This document shows positions 16,674 through 25,837 of a stretch of 64,000 nucleotides of DNA, piece by piece. A program made the translations under genes and the position numbers. This DNA comes from Bacteroidota bacterium (GTDB lineage Bacteria > Bacteroidota > Bacteroidia > Chitinophagales > Chitinophagaceae). Position 1 is the stretch's first letter. Each line of letters opens with the position of its first letter. Under the pieces are notes generated by a model, which was not told the DNA's origin, ran no database searches, and saw nothing but the letters and a program-made list of their open reading frames with translations. Where the stretch lies: positions 62,001-126,000 of the forward strand of contig JAFDXK010000007.1 of NCBI GenBank assembly GCA_018267965.1. Reading direction: 5' to 3'.

Positions 16674-18143
16674 ATGAGTTCCGCCTTATTGTTATCTATT
16701 GTGCTTGCCTATTTTGCTTTATTGTTAGGTATAGCATTTTACACTTCACGACATTCTAACAATGAATCCTTTTTTATAGGTAACCGCAGCAGCAAGTGGT
16801 GGGTGGTAGCTTTCGGGATGATTGGTACTTCTTTGTCAGGTATGACATTTATCTCAGTGCCCGGAACGGTAGGCAAAACAGGCTTCGATTATTTCCAGGT
16901 AGTAATAGGATATTGGCTGGGATATTTTGCTGTGGCATTTATATTACTGCCCATTTATTACAAAATGCAGCTCACATCTATCTATACCTATCTTGAAAAA
17001 AGACTTGGCGTTACTTCATACAAAACAGGCGCATTGTTTTTTATCCTGTCGCGGACGTTGGGAGCTACATTACGTTTATACCTTGTAGTGAAAGTGCTGG
17101 AGAAATTTGTGTTGGATGATATGGGTATACCTTTCGAAGTGACAGCTATTGTAATACTCGCGTTGATACTACTATATACATATCGCGGGGGTGTAAAAAC
17201 TATAGTCTGGACCGATACATTGCAGACTACATTTATGATACTGGCATTGCTGGTGTGTGTAGTATACGTCATGTCGAACCTGCACCTGGACTTTAGTGCT
17301 ACATGGCAGGCATTGCAGGCTAAGGGTTTTACAACTATTGTCAGAACCGACCCAATGGCTCCTAACTATTTCCTGAAACAAATAGTAGGCGGGGCATTTA
17401 TTACAATAGCCATGACCGGGCTTGACCAGGAAATGATGCAAAAAAATATCAGTGTAAGTAACCTGAAAGATTCACAAAAGAATATGATAACGTTTTGCTT
17501 CACGTTACTTGTAGCGAATTTTATCTTCTTGCTGCTGGGTGGCTTGTTGTACTTGTATGCAGATGCTAATGCCATAACTGCTGCAGGAGATGATATTTTC
17601 CCAACTATAGCTGTGAAAAGTGGGCTGCCATTCTTTATTACAGTTTGTTTCTTAATAGGGTTAGTCTCCGCGTTGTTCCCGAGCGCAGATGGTGCATTGA
17701 CAGCACTTACTGCATCTTTTTGTATAGACATATTAGGAATGAAAAGAAGAGAGGATTGGGATGAACATAGGAAGAAGCGTGTGCGCTTAGTAGTGCATAA
17801 TGTGTTTGCGATAATATTCCTGGCTTGCGTTTTCTTCTTTAGAGAAGTAGATGATGGGTCATTGATACAATTGTTGCTGAAAGTAGCAGGATATACTTAC
17901 GGGCCTTTGCTGGCATTGTTTGTATTTGGCATATTTACGCAAAGAGCAGTTAATAATATGTTGGTGCCTTTGATATGCATTGCGGCACCGGTATGTTGTT
18001 ACATATTACAACAACATGACAAAGCATGGCTGGGTGGTTACGTGATAGGCAATGAAATGTTGGTTATCAATGCTGGCTTGACTTTTGTACTATTATATAT
18101 GTTCTCTAAGAAGGATGAACAATTGGAACTAAAAGTAAAGTAA
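16674..18143 (+). CDS. Sodium:solute symporter (SSS/SLC5 family)
   Basis: From ATG 16674 the protein has 489 residues and about 13 membrane helices, the normal SSS layout. Family marks include FIGNRSSKWWVVAFGMIGTS near residues 35-55, FISVPGTVGKTGFDYFQV, the long TM stretch with GGVKTIVWTDTLQT, and GLVSALFPSADGALTALTAS in the helix 8 region that usually holds sodium ligands. Transport of a small solute with sodium is expected; the substrate is not evident. A TTG start at 16632 would add 14 residues rich in Lys/Arg/Tyr and is judged unlikely. The LOG-family gene begins 1 base after its stop, so they form an operon. Confidence 0.88.
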   Translation: MSSALLLSIVLAYFALLLGIAFYTSRHSNNESFFIGNRSSKWWVVAFGMIGTSLSGMTFISVPGTVGKTGFDYFQVVIGYWLGYFAVAFILLPIYYKMQLTSIYTYLEKRLGVTSYKTGALFFILSRTLGATLRLYLVVKVLEKFVLDDMGIPFEVTAIVILALILLYTYRGGVKTIVWTDTLQTTFMILALLVCVVYVMSNLHLDFSATWQALQAKGFTTIVRTDPMAPNYFLKQIVGGAFITIAMTGLDQEMMQKNISVSNLKDSQKNMITFCFTLLVANFIFLLLGGLLYLYADANAITAAGDDIFPTIAVKSGLPFFITVCFLIGLVSALFPSADGALTALTASFCIDILGMKRREDWDEHRKKRVRLVVHNVFAIIFLACVFFFREVDDGSLIQLLLKVAGYTYGPLLALFVFGIFTQRAVNNMLVPLICIAAPVCCYILQQHDKAWLGGYVIGNEMLVINAGLTFVLLYMFSKKDEQLELKVK

Positions 18144-18144
18144 G

Positions 18145-18843
18145 ATGAGCGAACATTTTAAGAACATCAAATTGCGCGACTGGACCGAAACCCGTGCGCA
18201 CAGCAGCTGGCAGGTATTTAAGATAATGGCCGAGTTTGTAGAAGGATTTGAAAAGATGGCCAAGATTGGCCCTTGTGTATCCATTTTTGGTTCTGCCAGA
18301 ACAAAGCCCGGACATAAGTATTATGACCTGACGGTAGAAGTGGCAAAGCGACTGGCAGAAGAAGGATTTGGTATCATCACAGGCGGTGGACCCGGTATTA
18401 TGGAAGCAGGTAATAAAGGTGCTAATATAGCAGGTGGACGTTCTGTAGGGCTAAATATTGAATTGCCTTTTGAACAGACTTCTAATCCTTACATCGACCG
18501 AGATAAAAGCATAGACTTTGATTATTTCTTTGTACGTAAAGTAATGTTTGCGAAATACTCACAGGGCTTTATTATGATGCCCGGAGGATTTGGTACTCTG
18601 GATGAATTTTTTGAAATAGCCACACTGATTCAAACAGGTAAGTTTACCCATACACCTATGATATGTATGGGGTCGGAATATTGGAGTGGCCTTTTTAAGT
18701 GGATGAAGGATATCATGTTCGAGAAAGAAAGCAATATCAGCGCCGGCGATTTGGATATGATAAAAATATATGACACTGCAGACGAAGTGGTAGCATACCT
18801 GCATGAGTTTTATTCGCACAATAAACTGCAACCGAATTTCTAA
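18145..18843 (+). CDS. LOG family (TIGR00730) Rossmann-fold protein
   Basis: The 232-residue protein matches the LOG/YgdH-like group, nucleoside 5'-monophosphate phosphoribohydrolases also known as lysine-decarboxylase-like proteins. The two signature blocks are GGGPGIMEAGNKGA (about residues 78-91) and MMPGGFGTLDEFFE (about 146-159), which bind nucleotide and catalyse hydrolysis. In plants the homologue activates cytokinins; in bacteria the role is usually nucleotide salvage. It sits between the symporter and the O-methyltransferase with 1-base spacing on both sides, so the genes are co-transcribed. A link in function is not obvious. Confidence 0.87.
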   Translation: MSEHFKNIKLRDWTETRAHSSWQVFKIMAEFVEGFEKMAKIGPCVSIFGSARTKPGHKYYDLTVEVAKRLAEEGFGIITGGGPGIMEAGNKGANIAGGRSVGLNIELPFEQTSNPYIDRDKSIDFDYFFVRKVMFAKYSQGFIMMPGGFGTLDEFFEIATLIQTGKFTHTPMICMGSEYWSGLFKWMKDIMFEKESNISAGDLDMIKIYDTADEVVAYLHEFYSHNKLQPNF

Positions 18844-19496
18844 TGACACAAGTATTAATACCTGCAGCCATTAACCAATATGCAGAATCTTTTACTAGCG
18901 ATGAGCTTAAAGCACTGGCAGCGCTCAACAGGGAAACGCACCTGAAAGTGGAAATGCCTCAAATGCTCTCGGGTAAATTGCAAGGGCAACTGTTGCAGAT
19001 GATAAGCCACATGATAAGACCCCGCAGGATATTGGAAATCGGTACTTACACAGGTTATTCTGCAATATGTTTGGCTACGGGTTTGGCTGAAGATGGGTTG
19101 TTGCATACTATTGATATAAATGAAGAGCTGCAAGAGATGTGTTTTCGTTATTTTTGCGAAGCTGGGTTAGAAAAAAAGATAATACAACATATAGGTAAAG
19201 CTGCAGATGTGATAAGTGGGTTGGATGAAGAATTTGATCTGGTGTTTATAGATGCAGACAAGCAAAATTACAGTTTGTATTATGATATGGTTTTTGATAA
19301 GGTGAAGGTGGGTGGTTTTATTTTGGCAGATAATGTATTGTTTGACGGTGAAGTTGTTTTACCTGAATCGCAACAAGGAAAGAATGCTAAAGCCATGCAC
19401 AGCTATAATGAAAAAATAAAAAAAGACAGCAGGATAGAACATGTATTGCTACCTGTAAGGGATGGCATAATGATTGCCAGCAAAAAGAGTAAATAA
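18843..19496 (+). CDS. O-methyltransferase (class I, COMT-like)
   Basis: The 217-residue protein belongs to Methyltransf_3. It shows motif I ILEIGTYTGYSAICLATGL (about residues 60-78), LHTIDINEEL, and FDLVFIDADKQNY, which carries the metal-binding aspartate and the D-K-x-N-Y block that is diagnostic for catechol-type enzymes. Bacterial members are small, dimeric and divalent-metal dependent; their substrates are often unknown or catechols. The ATG overlaps the previous stop by 1 base (TAATG), and the next gene follows closely, so it belongs to the symporter-LOG-methyltransferase-glucosaminidase-hpt operon. Confidence 0.88.
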   Translation: MTQVLIPAAINQYAESFTSDELKALAALNRETHLKVEMPQMLSGKLQGQLLQMISHMIRPRRILEIGTYTGYSAICLATGLAEDGLLHTIDINEELQEMCFRYFCEAGLEKKIIQHIGKAADVISGLDEEFDLVFIDADKQNYSLYYDMVFDKVKVGGFILADNVLFDGEVVLPESQQGKNAKAMHSYNEKIKKDSRIEHVLLPVRDGIMIASKKSK

Positions 19497-19512
19497 AAGT
19501 ATTCAGTCGTTT

Positions 19513-21288
19513 ATGCAAAAGTGGTTGACAAGTATTGTGCTAATGTTGTGTGCATGCAAATTGTATGCACAGGATAATGATTATGATTTAAGAGTTAAGA
19601 CATATATAGAACAATATAAGGCACTGGCTATATCAGAGCAAAGAAAAAGCGGTATCCCCGCATCTATTACGCTTGCCCAGGGATTGCATGAAACCACTGC
19701 AGGTGCCAGCGAACTGGCTACACAAGCTAATAACCACTTTGGCATCAAATGTAAAAAAGAATGGACGGGTGCCACATTTGCGCATACTGATGATGCACCT
19801 AATGAGTGTTTCAGAAAATATGAAAAGGCAGAAGACTCCTACAGAGATCACTCTGAATACTTGTCAAAAAGTCCGAGGTATGCTGAGCTTTTTAAACTAT
19901 CACCTACTGATTATGCTGCATGGGCTATAGGCCTTAAACGCTGCGGTTATGCAACAAATCCTCGCTATGCGCAAGTGCTTATAAAGCTTATTGAAGATTA
20001 TCATCTGCAGGAGTTTACTTATGCTGCTTTAGATAAACCGGATTTAAACAATGGTTATGCAAGTAACAAAGCAGAAATAGTACCTGAACACGACCCAACA
20101 CCGGCAATAGTGGACAGTAAACCTGCAGCCGTTGCGGCAGTAGCAGCTCCGCCACCTGCAGTAGTTGTAGCAAGTGCTCCACCCGAGGCTGTAAAGCCTG
20201 TTGAGAATAATAAACCTGTTGATACCGTTGTAAAGAAAGTAGCACCTAAGACAGTTGCTCAGGCGCAAACAAAAATTGCAAATAAACCAGCGTACGGTGA
20301 TATAGTAAAAGTAAATGGGTTGAGAGCTATATACGGACAAAAAGGTGAGACACCTTTATTGTATGCATACAAGGCAAGTATGAGGTATTCGAAATTTTTA
20401 GAGATAAACGAAATTGATGAACGTCCTCTGCCTTGCGATATGTACCTGTACCTGGAGAAGAAGAACACCAAAGGACAGCGCCCACTACATATTGTGAAGC
20501 CTGAGGAAAAACTTTTTATGATATCTCAGGAAGAAGGGGTAGACATAAAAAGCCTGATGGCGATGAATAAATTGCAGGCAGGTGAAGAACCTGTAGCAGG
20601 TAGTGTATTAGAATTGCAACGTACTGCATCAGTAAAGCCGGTTATTGTAGGAAAAATTAACGCTGCGCCAAGGCCCGTTCAAACTGTAGAGGTGCAGTTA
20701 CCATCGCCTGCAAACAAGGCAAACACCGTTGCTACAACACAAAAAGTACAACCAGTTACCGCGCTACCTGTGCAAGAACCCAAGCAAACAATGAACCCGG
20801 CAGAGGAAGCAGCAGGCAAATTGTTAGATAAGAAAATGGACACAGCAATAGCCGTTGCTAAGTCAGAACCTCTTAAACGAGAAACTGTACTTGTTAGAGA
20901 TACCATTGCAAAAGTGCAACCCGCAGAAATAATCAAACCTGAATTGAAAAAAGAGGATGTAAAAGTTGCAGAAACTAAAATAGCACCGCCACCAATAGAA
21001 GAGGAGCCCAAAGATGAATTGGACAAATTAAAGAAGCAATTTGACAAAGTGGTATACGCTAAAAATGATGTAAAAGCTACAGCGCCAACTGTTGCTGCAG
21101 AAACAGCGGAGAAAAAACCACTAACCGGAGGACTTGTTGACCCTGCCAAGTATTATACTGTAAAGAAAGGAGATACCGGTTTTTCTATTGCAAAACAACA
21201 CGGCATTACGTTGAAGCAATTGATGGAATGGAATAATCTTGATTTTGCTGAAGTGAAAGAAGGGCAGAAACTCCGCATTAAACAGTAG
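19513..21288 (+). CDS. Secreted glucosaminidase-domain protein with C-terminal LysM
   Basis: From ATG 19513 the protein has 591 residues and a signal peptide ending LYAQ. Residues about 25-165 form a glucosaminidase (FlgJ/Mannosyl-glycoprotein endo-beta-GlcNAcase-like) domain: ITLAQGLHETTAGASELA with the catalytic Glu60, NHFGIKCKKEW, and YLSKSPRYAELF. A cryptic LysM-like segment comes next (LHIVKPEEKLFMISQEEGVD), then a long Ala/Pro/Lys/Val-rich linker, and a clear LysM at about 546-591 (YYTVKKGDTGFSIAKQHG). It would bind and cut peptidoglycan. A TTG start at 19474 would overlap the methyltransferase and spoil the signal peptide, so it is rejected. The hpt gene follows 3 bases later. Confidence 0.9.
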   Translation: MQKWLTSIVLMLCACKLYAQDNDYDLRVKTYIEQYKALAISEQRKSGIPASITLAQGLHETTAGASELATQANNHFGIKCKKEWTGATFAHTDDAPNECFRKYEKAEDSYRDHSEYLSKSPRYAELFKLSPTDYAAWAIGLKRCGYATNPRYAQVLIKLIEDYHLQEFTYAALDKPDLNNGYASNKAEIVPEHDPTPAIVDSKPAAVAAVAAPPPAVVVASAPPEAVKPVENNKPVDTVVKKVAPKTVAQAQTKIANKPAYGDIVKVNGLRAIYGQKGETPLLYAYKASMRYSKFLEINEIDERPLPCDMYLYLEKKNTKGQRPLHIVKPEEKLFMISQEEGVDIKSLMAMNKLQAGEEPVAGSVLELQRTASVKPVIVGKINAAPRPVQTVEVQLPSPANKANTVATTQKVQPVTALPVQEPKQTMNPAEEAAGKLLDKKMDTAIAVAKSEPLKRETVLVRDTIAKVQPAEIIKPELKKEDVKVAETKIAPPPIEEEPKDELDKLKKQFDKVVYAKNDVKATAPTVAAETAEKKPLTGGLVDPAKYYTVKKGDTGFSIAKQHGITLKQLMEWNNLDFAEVKEGQKLRIKQ

Positions 21289-21291
21289 TAT

Positions 21292-21834
21292 ATGGCGCGA
21301 ATAAAGGTGCTTGATAAGTATTTTGAACCATGTATTGCGAATGACAAGATACAGCAACGGGTAGCTGAATTGGGAACTGCCATCAGTAAAGATTATGAGG
21401 GCTTGAATCCTTTATTTCTTGGTATACTTAACGGGTCATTCATTTTTGCATCAGATTTGTTTCGCAATATTTCTGTTCCGGCAGAAATCTCATTTATTAA
21501 ACTGGTATCATACAAAGGCACTACATCAACAGGTAATGTCATTACATCAATTGGGCTTGAAGAGCAGGTTACAGGCAGGCATATTATCATCACAGAGGAT
21601 ATTATTGACACCGGTAAAACATTGTCTTCGTTTTTGCCACAATTGATGTCCCAACAACCTGCATCTGTAAAGATTGCATGTTTTTTATCTAAGCCTACTG
21701 CTAGGCAATTTGATGTTCAACCTGATTACTGCGGGTTTGCCATACCAGATGATTTTGTGGTTGGTTACGGATTAGATTATGATGGCTTTGGTAGAAACTA
21801 TCCTGACTTATACGTACTGTGTAGCCCTCAATAA
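21292..21834 (+). CDS. hpt: Hypoxanthine phosphoribosyltransferase
   Basis: The 180-residue enzyme salvages hypoxanthine and guanine to IMP and GMP using PRPP. It shows the PRPP-binding signature IITEDIIDTGKTL (about residues 100-112) and FLGILNGSFIFASDL, the PPi-loop region near residue 45. FVVGYGLDYDGFGRNYPDLY at the C-terminus is typical of HPRT. It is the last gene of the operon with the glucosaminidase. Its stop codon overlaps the 3' end of mqnD on the other strand by 7 bases. Confidence 0.95.
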   Translation: MARIKVLDKYFEPCIANDKIQQRVAELGTAISKDYEGLNPLFLGILNGSFIFASDLFRNISVPAEISFIKLVSYKGTTSTGNVITSIGLEEQVTGRHIIITEDIIDTGKTLSSFLPQLMSQQPASVKIACFLSKPTARQFDVQPDYCGFAIPDDFVVGYGLDYDGFGRNYPDLYVLCSPQ

Positions 21835-22661
21835 AAGATAGTAGCCGGCAGGTTTGAAGTGTTTACAACACCTGCTTTTTTTGCATGTTCAAATAAAGTA
21901 TTGATAGCATTTCTTCCTTCTTCACCTAAGTCAGTCGTGTATTCATTTACGTACAACTCAATATGTTTGCGCATTACATCCTCTTCCATTTCCTGCGAGT
22001 GTTCTGTGACGTAAGTGGTAAGGGCCGGATAATGTTTCCAGGCATATAGAATACTATCTTTTAATACAGCGTCAACAGTAGCAATTAATTCTTTATCAAA
22101 GCTACGCTTCATAACAATGCCACCGAGAGGTATGGCAGCATTCATTTGATTTTCCCACCAATCTCCAAGGTCTATGAGCTTTACCAATCCTTTTTGCCGG
22201 TAGGTAAAACGGCTTTCGTGAATGATGAGTCCCGCATCAAATTTTCCATCCAATACTGCCTGCTCTATATCGTTGAAGATGACCTCAGTTTTATTTTTCG
22301 CATTGGAGAAAGCCAGTGTCAATAACAGATTGGCTGTAGTGTTGATACCAGGTATAGCAATTTTGTATTCAGAGATATTTTTTAAATCCAATTCTTTTTT
22401 AGCAATCAACAGAGGGCCTACGCCTTTACCCAATGCGCTGCCACTATGTAATAACGCGTAGTTGTTGACGGTTTGAAGGAAAGTATTGTAACTGAGTTTG
22501 GTAATATCCAGTTTCCCTTCTTTAGCCCATTGATTGAGGGTTTCTACATCTTCCAACCTGCAATCAAATGATAAGCCTTTAGTATCAATTTTGCCATTCA
22601 CCATAGCATCGAAAATAAAAGTATCATTGGGGCAAGGGCTAAATCCGAGCGTTAGTTTCAT
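21828..22661 (-). CDS. mqnD: 1,4-dihydroxy-6-naphthoate synthase (menaquinone futalosine pathway)
   Basis: MqnD converts cyclic dehypoxanthinyl futalosine to 1,4-dihydroxy-6-naphthoate. The 277-residue protein has the periplasmic-binding-protein-like fold of the MqnA/MqnD family, with the diagnostic N-terminus LGFSPCPNDTFIFDAM. The MqnD-type blocks are LHSGSALGKGVGPLLIAK, GINTTANLLL, DAGLIIHESRFTY, and DLGDWWENQMNAAIPLGGI. MqnA is a close relative, but the opening SPCPNDT and the DLGxWWE region fit MqnD better. mqnB (27532-28215) lies 5 kb away, in line with use of the futalosine route. A TAATTTTG box ends only 4 bases before its ATG. Confidence 0.9.
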   Translation of the reverse strand: MKLTLGFSPCPNDTFIFDAMVNGKIDTKGLSFDCRLEDVETLNQWAKEGKLDITKLSYNTFLQTVNNYALLHSGSALGKGVGPLLIAKKELDLKNISEYKIAIPGINTTANLLLTLAFSNAKNKTEVIFNDIEQAVLDGKFDAGLIIHESRFTYRQKGLVKLIDLGDWWENQMNAAIPLGGIVMKRSFDKELIATVDAVLKDSILYAWKHYPALTTYVTEHSQEMEEDVMRKHIELYVNEYTTDLGEEGRNAINTLFEHAKKAGVVNTSNLPATIFY

Positions 22662-22665
22662 GATG

Positions 22666-22673
22666 CAAAATTA
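22666..22673 (-). promoter_or_regulatory. TAnnTTTG -7 box next to the mqnD start
   Basis: The minus strand reads TAATTTTG, CATC, then the ATG of mqnD. The box fits the Bacteroidota -7 consensus and the spacing would make a leaderless mRNA. No -33 match was found. Confidence 0.38.
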
Positions 22674-22692
22674 AGCAGAATAGCAGCTGATA

Positions 22693-23334
22693 TTAATTAA
22701 AGTTGACTTTAGGGTCATTGAAATCCTCGATTTTGATAAGTGGCTTTACTTGGATTTTATCGTGTATATCCAATAATCGCTTGCAGTCAGACGATATCTT
22801 TTTTCTATAACGAGCTCCGGTTATATAATTGATATCTTCGTAATAAGTATTTGCAGACTCCTCATTAATATTATCACAGTCTTTATATTTATCCCAATAC
22901 TTGTAGGTGTAGCCAATTAAATACAGGTTATTGTATTGGTAGCGAAACTTTCTCGTAATGCTAACTTCCGGATTAACACCCTTTTGTTGCACAATGGTTA
23001 CAACGTTTTTCTTAACGGTTATATCTGCATAAGAATTATAGATGACGTGCCATGCTACCGCAATTCTTTTATAACCAATACCAGTGTTTGCCAGTATAAG
23101 CAGGGCATAATTGTAATTGGAAGAATAGTCAACTGAATCATCATCTGTAATAGCCAGTATAATGTCTGCTTTATTATCATTATTAATGTCTGCAGATACT
23201 GAAGCGATTTGCGTATAACCTTTTGGTATAAAATTAGAATCAACTTTCCCCTCTGCAAGAATGTCTGGCATTATTTTGCGTTGGGCAACAGAGTACTGTG
23301 AACAGAGCATTAGTATGCACAAAAGACGTTTCAT
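22693..23334 (-). CDS. Secreted protein of unknown function with an FG-GAP-like segment
   Basis: The 213-residue protein has a short signal peptide (MKRLLCILMLCSQYSVAQ, 18 residues). Near residues 47-65 the sequence SVSADINNDNKADIILAITD resembles one calcium-binding FG-GAP/VCBS blade (D-x-N-x-D-x-x-D). The remainder is Tyr-, Asn- and Lys-rich with no recognised domain. Four cysteines occur: Cys6 and Cys11 in the signal peptide, Cys153 and Cys184 in the mature part. It probably works in the periplasm or at the outer surface. The gene stands between mqnD and tRNA-Pro on the same strand and is separated from the tRNA by the 26-base palindromic terminator. Confidence 0.65.
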   Translation of the reverse strand: MKRLLCILMLCSQYSVAQRKIMPDILAEGKVDSNFIPKGYTQIASVSADINNDNKADIILAITDDDSVDYSSNYNYALLILANTGIGYKRIAVAWHVIYNSYADITVKKNVVTIVQQKGVNPEVSITRKFRYQYNNLYLIGYTYKYWDKYKDCDNINEESANTYYEDINYITGARYRKKISSDCKRLLDIHDKIQVKPLIKIEDFNDPKVNFN

Positions 23335-23355
23335 ATTCTAGTATATAAAAATAAG

Positions 23356-23381
23356 AAAGCTCAACTGTACAGTTGAGCTTT
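23356..23381 (-). terminator. Palindromic terminator downstream of tRNA-Pro
   Basis: The 24 bases 23357-23380 form a perfect palindrome (arm AAGCTCAACTGT), extended to 26 by flanking A and T. On the minus strand it comes 8 bases after the tRNA 3' end and is followed by a TTCTTATTTTT tract. It should end the tRNA transcript. Confidence 0.75.
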
Positions 23382-23388
23382 TATTATG

Positions 23389-23462
23389 TCGGGAAGACAA
23401 GATTTGAACTTGCGACCCCTTGCACCCCATACAAGTGCGCTACCGGGCTGCGCCACTTCCCG
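23389..23462 (-). tRNA. tRNA-Pro (anticodon GGG)
   Basis: On the minus strand a complete 74-base cloverleaf can be drawn. The acceptor arm is CGGGAAG/CTTCCCG with discriminator A. The D arm is GCGC/GCGC with loop AGCCCGGTA. The anticodon stem is CTTGT/GCAAG with a 7-base loop ATGGGGT that puts GGG at positions 34-36. The T arm is GCAAG/CTTGT with loop TTCAAAT. CCA is not encoded. The GGG anticodon reads proline codons CCC and CCU. Confidence 0.95.
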
Positions 23463-23500
23463 AACGATTTGGGGTTGCAAATATAAGGTGTTTTTGCTTT

Positions 23501-24064
23501 TTACTTATTGTTAATGCGCTTCACATCATATTCATACCATGTAGTGGGCTCATTTGGATTGCGCCAATAGGGTTGGGTATTGTATTCAAAAATCTCGATG
23601 AATTTAAAGCCCAATTTTTCCAAGAGTTTTCTTGATACCACATTGTCTACATCAGTCATTGCATATATTTTTTTGAAACCAAAATTCGCTATGCCATAAT
23701 GTAGTGATGCATATGCAGCTTCGGATGCGTAACCTTGTCCCCAAAAACGACGAGCCAACCTGTATCCAAAGTCGTGAAAATTACTGTGATTATTTATAGG
23801 CCCATGTAATAGCTTGAAACCTGTCCATCCTACAAATTCATTGGTTGATTTTTCAATCATCGCCCATCGTCCGATTCCATTATCTATATACTGTTGCCTA
23901 ACATTGTTGATATAAGCCCTTTCCTGATCTATAGAGGTAGAATACTTACCTCCAAGATATCTGTGTACTTCCGGGTCAGAGTCCATTTCGAACATACCTT
24001 TTTCATCTTCCGGTAATAGCTCCCTGATATATAGTCTGGGCGTTTCGATAAGAATATGCATCAT
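23501..24064 (-). CDS. GNAT N-acetyltransferase, RimJ/RimL type
   Basis: The 187-residue protein fits Acetyltransf_3. It has the N-terminal block [30 protein letters not shown], and the acetyl-CoA motif [18 protein letters not shown] (about residues 107-124), followed by [20 protein letters not shown]. RimJ/L-type enzymes acetylate protein N-termini or small molecules; the Bacteroidota copies are mostly uncharacterised. It lies 25 bases after the pseudouridine synthase gene on the same strand and is probably co-transcribed with it. Confidence 0.87.
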   Translation of the reverse strand: MMHILIETPRLYIRELLPEDEKGMFEMDSDPEVHRYLGGKYSTSIDQERAYINNVRQQYIDNGIGRWAMIEKSTNEFVGWTGFKLLHGPINNHSNFHDFGYRLARRFWGQGYASEAAYASLHYGIANFGFKKIYAMTDVDNVVSRKLLEKLGFKFIEIFEYNTQPYWRNPNEPTTWYEYDVKRINNK

Positions 24065-24089
24065 TAAAGATACCGAATACAGGGTGTCA

Positions 24090-25775
24090 TCAAAAATCCT
24101 CTTCTATTTCAAAACTCATTCTCTGTTTTGTTTTGGGATGCATAAATTCCAAATATGCAGCATGCAGGTATAATCTCTTATCGGCAGTACCGTAGAGGTC
24201 ATCGCCAACGATAGGTGCATTTAGTCCTAATTCGTGTGCAGAATGTACACGCAACTGATGCGTGCGCCCGGTTAGTGGCCAAAAATGAACCTTAGTAGTA
24301 TCTCCGATGCGTTCGCAAGCCTTCCATTTTGTAACGCTGTTTTTGCCTGTATCAAAACATACCAGTTGCATGGGTCTGTTAAATGGGTCCAGGGTTAATG
24401 GAAGATCTATTTCTCCTTCTCCGTCAATTGCTTTAGAAAGTAACGCGGTATATCGTTTGCTCACTTTGCGCTCCAGGAATTGTCTTTGTAGATGCTTATG
24501 AACATCAGGGGCTTTAGCTACAACCAATAACCCGGATGTGCCCATATCGAGTCTGTGAACGATGAGCGGTTCAATATTTTCCATCACAGATTTTAGCCTG
24601 CTGTAAACGGAATCGTCGATGCCAATACCTGGAACAGAACGTAATCCTGAAGGCTTGTTCACCACCAATAAATACTCATCCTCATGAATTATCTCTAGCC
24701 TGATACTTTCTTTAGCTGGTTGCAAAAAAGGGTTATCATCTATAGGTATACCTTCCAGCATGTGTGCAAGTATTGGTTTGCATTTACCTGTACAGGCCGG
24801 ATAGAATTGTTTGTGTTTTCGTATCTCCGATTTTGGCGAAGCGCCCCACCAAAATTCAGCCATAGCAAGTGGCTTATATCCATTTGCAAATGCATATTGC
24901 AACAATTTGGGTGTTGCACATTCGCCAGCACCTGATGGCGGTATGCCAAAGGCGGTGGGTTTAAAAATATCAAGTAAACTCTTGTGTTCACCAGCTTTGT
25001 TCAGGAATACATATTGTTCGAAAAGCTGGTCTTGCAAGGCTGCAGACCTCTCTTTACGTTCATTCTTCAGTGCTTCAATACGGCTTTCAATTGCTGTTAC
25101 ATTTGCTTGTATATTTTCTAAACGTTCTTTCCAATCAGCCTTAAGTACTCTAAGCATGTGGCGGTCGTAATGACTTGCTTTCGCCAACTCTGCTTCTACT
25201 ATAGCAGCGTCTTTAGCATCCGGGTTGTTCTTGTTTTCTTCACGGCGTTGGCCACGCATCTCTTTGTTAACTTTTATCTGTTGTTTGAAAGCAGCTATTT
25301 CTTGTGTTGATTGAGTTGAAAGTTGTTCAAGAGTTTGTTTTTGTTGAATATAGTTTTCGTCAGATAATAATTCTTCCAGTTGCCTGTTGATTGCGTCAAT
25401 AACTTCTTGCTCTTGCAGAAAAAAACTGTTTTCAGTCAGCATGTCAAAAACCGGGGGAACAAATTTCGGGTGGTCATTGGTGCCGGCCAGCTTACCAGAG
25501 AATGCAGATAAGTAACCGATTTTTCCTTCAGTATCTGCAACTACTAATACACCAAACATTTTTCCGATGACCATAGTCGTGGTATCATCAGAGAGCCCAA
25601 AATTATGTTCAAGATTGGCTTCTGTTTCAAGATAGTTTTGCAGTTCTGTTGCAGCTATTTTTGTTAGTGGATGTGGTTCGTAATAAAATGGGAAAGTAAA
25701 CCGTTCAGGCAGGGTCATTTCATTTATTACACTATCCGGAAAATAGGAAATCCTATTTGTATAATCGCTGCCCAA
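24090..25775 (-). CDS. RluA family RNA pseudouridine synthase with long N-terminal extension
   Basis: The 561-residue protein ends in an RluA-type catalytic domain (about 365-561) with VHRLDMGTSGLLVV, where Asp410 is the nucleophile, and GRTHQLRVHSA. Upstream are two further parts. Residues about 125-245 are a charged coiled coil. Residues about 275-345 are a Cys/Gly block (PPSGAGECATPKLLQYAF, AEFWWGASPKSE, YPACTGKCKPILAHML) found in a long RluA subgroup of diverse bacteria. The RNA target is unknown. The start is TTG 25775, supported by a TAAATTTG box at 25798-25805; the first in-frame ATG would be 20 codons later. It may head a two-gene unit with the GNAT gene at 23501-24064. Confidence 0.88.
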   Translation of the reverse strand: MGSDYTNRISYFPDSVINEMTLPERFTFPFYYEPHPLTKIAATELQNYLETEANLEHNFGLSDDTTTMVIGKMFGVLVVADTEGKIGYLSAFSGKLAGTNDHPKFVPPVFDMLTENSFFLQEQEVIDAINRQLEELLSDENYIQQKQTLEQLSTQSTQEIAAFKQQIKVNKEMRGQRREENKNNPDAKDAAIVEAELAKASHYDRHMLRVLKADWKERLENIQANVTAIESRIEALKNERKERSAALQDQLFEQYVFLNKAGEHKSLLDIFKPTAFGIPPSGAGECATPKLLQYAFANGYKPLAMAEFWWGASPKSEIRKHKQFYPACTGKCKPILAHMLEGIPIDDNPFLQPAKESIRLEIIHEDEYLLVVNKPSGLRSVPGIGIDDSVYSRLKSVMENIEPLIVHRLDMGTSGLLVVAKAPDVHKHLQRQFLERKVSKRYTALLSKAIDGEGEIDLPLTLDPFNRPMQLVCFDTGKNSVTKWKACERIGDTTKVHFWPLTGRTHQLRVHSAHELGLNAPIVGDDLYGTADKRLYLHAAYLEFMHPKTKQRMSFEIEEDF

Positions 25776-25797
25776 TGAGTTCCGTTTTTTTGATGTG

Positions 25798-25805
25798 CAA
25801 ATTTA
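25798..25805 (-). promoter_or_regulatory. Possible -7 box of the pseudouridine synthase gene
   Basis: The minus strand reads TAAATTTG, 22 bases before the TTG start at 25775. It fits TAnnTTTG, without a visible -33 partner. Confidence 0.33.
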
Positions 25806-25837
25806 GGTTCTTCTATAATACTGTGGGGATATAAAGG

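Noticed and set aside
19474-19512. TTG start for the glucosaminidase that would overlap the O-methyltransferase gene
   Set aside because: The added residues precede a complete signal peptide beginning at ATG 19513 and would bury it.
20015-21149. Long minus-strand frames opposite the Ala/Pro/Lys linker of the glucosaminidase
   Set aside because: They mirror the biased codon use of the linker and have no domain or start context.
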